Below, in pieces: positions 63,561 to 64,000 of a DNA stretch of 64,000 bases. Position 1 is the first letter of the stretch. Each line of letters starts with the position of its first letter. The translations under genes were made by a program, and so were the position numbers. The notes under the pieces were generated by a model, which worked only from the letters and a program-made list of their open reading frames with translations, was not told the origin of the DNA and did no database searches. The DNA is taken from the NCBI RefSeq assembly GCF_026242195.1, contig NZ_RKLV01000003.1:1-64000 (forward strand), in the 5' to 3' direction. The stretch is from Halorutilus salinus (GTDB lineage Archaea > Halobacteriota > Halobacteria > Halobacteriales > Halorutilaceae).

Positions 63561-63901
63561 CCATAAAACAGGTTATCGCCGTACGTACCGACCTCGGAAT
63601 GGGCGACGGAAAGCTCGCCGCGCAGGTCGCCCACGCGTCTCTAAACGCGTACGAGGAGGCGGACGAAAACGCCGCCAACGGCTGGCGACGGACGGGCGCG
63701 ACGAAGGTCGTCGTCTCGGTCGGGAGCGAGGACGAACTTCTCGAACTCGAAAGGAAGGCGCGTTCCGCCAACCTACCGCATGCGCTCGTACGTGACGCGG
63801 GACGGACACAGGTTGAGTCGGGTACGGCGACCGCGGTCGGCGTGGGTCCTGCCCCTGAAGAGGACGTTGACGCGGTTACGGGTGACCTCAAACTCCTATG
63901 A
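63557..63901 (+). CDS. pth2: Peptidyl-tRNA hydrolase Pth2
   Basis: 114 residues releasing stalled peptides from tRNA. Motifs are KQVIAVRTDLGMGDGKLAAQVAHAS (quoted in part; the catalytic KxxAQ/H set), ATKVVVSVGSEDELLEL, and the closing TAVGVGPAPEEDVDAVTGDLKLL (quoted in part). ATGA overlap with topA places it as the second gene of that unit. Confidence 0.95.
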   Translation: MTIKQVIAVRTDLGMGDGKLAAQVAHASLNAYEEADENAANGWRRTGATKVVVSVGSEDELLELERKARSANLPHALVRDAGRTQVESGTATAVGVGPAPEEDVDAVTGDLKLL

Positions 63902-63953
63902 ACACGTATACGATTAAAGAAAGGCTTTTTTCGCACCTCTCTGATTTACAGGT

Positions 63954-64000
63954 ATGGTCGAAATAAGCCTGCGTGAGAACAAGGACGCGTTGTTACGACG
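63954..64000 (+). CDS. Start of an unidentified gene, cut by the window end
   Basis: Sixteen codons from ATG 63954 (MVEISLRENKDALLR) run off the edge. In many haloarchaea truD follows pth2, but these first residues do not match the TruD N-terminus that I remember, so I leave it unnamed. An AT-rich stretch with a T6 run (63926-63931) lies before it, either a promoter region or a terminator for pth2. Confidence 0.4.
   Translation, partial: MVEISLRENKDALLR

Noticed and set aside
63926-64000. Final partial gene as truD
   Set aside because: Position after pth2 would fit, but the sixteen visible codons do not resemble the TruD N-terminus.

Overview
The window reads as chromosomal DNA of a halophilic archaeon (class Halobacteria). 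The proteins are strongly acidic. There is an F420 enzyme (CofD), TFB, family B DNA polymerase, archaeal-type topoisomerase I, ribosomal proteins L7Ae, L24e, S7 and S12, Tat-type lipoproteins, an archaellum with its chemotaxis system, and many leaderless promoters with a TATA box about 25 to 30 bases before the start codon. The DNA is moderately GC-rich. I cannot name the genus from sequence alone. No transposase, CRISPR array or rRNA was seen. The mobile DNA is five inteins, one small palindromic insertion inside an intein, and a decayed restriction gene.

Layout. 1-9448: a hypothetical membrane protein, then polB-cofD on the minus strand; PolB carries four inteins, each splitting a catalytic motif. 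9449-13100: a G-rich polB leader, a 49-residue gene, rpl7ae-rpl24e-ndk (no S28e gene between the two ribosomal genes), an AT-rich island with a truncated MvaI/BcnI-type nuclease, and rps12-rps7. 13152-28552: three lipoproteins of unknown function and one with a CAP domain, NurA, a NikR-like regulator, TFB, an RPA-like protein, isocitrate dehydrogenase, a small EamA transporter, a zinc-finger protein with Pcm, DUF460, a DtxR regulator with its own operator, and a DUF5814-like protein. 28611-28683: tRNA-His(GTG).

28684-47269 is a motility island. It holds a degenerate receiver protein, the globin-coupled transducer HemAT, CheW, the operon cheY-cheB-cheA-cheC-cheR, CheF, the archaellum operon arlCE-F-G-H-I-J followed by a HEAT-repeat protein, two tandem archaellins and an acidic hypothetical protein. 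Every promoter I could locate for a transcription unit in this island (seven promoters, six sites) has a palindrome of the form TATCA-N4-TGATA, exact or degenerate, 13 to 15 bases upstream of the TATA box. I regard this as the best candidate for an undescribed system here: a shared motility operator read by an unknown activator.

47266-64000: DUF192, two tandem TenA enzymes of different active-site class, succinate dehydrogenase sdhC-D-B-A, a MaoC-like protein, small zinc proteins (one frameshifted), a protein with AbrB-like repeats, a highly structured candidate small RNA, an E2 acyltransferase-like protein that has lost both its lipoyl lysine and its catalytic histidine, a free-standing RAM domain, YgfZ, shikimate kinase, chorismate mutase, topoisomerase I with an intein, Pth2 and the first codons of one more gene. 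Intergenic stretches near or above 300 bases are only 9449-9750, 11822-12111, 13602-13866 and 45189-45515; each is described below or in the neighbouring entries.
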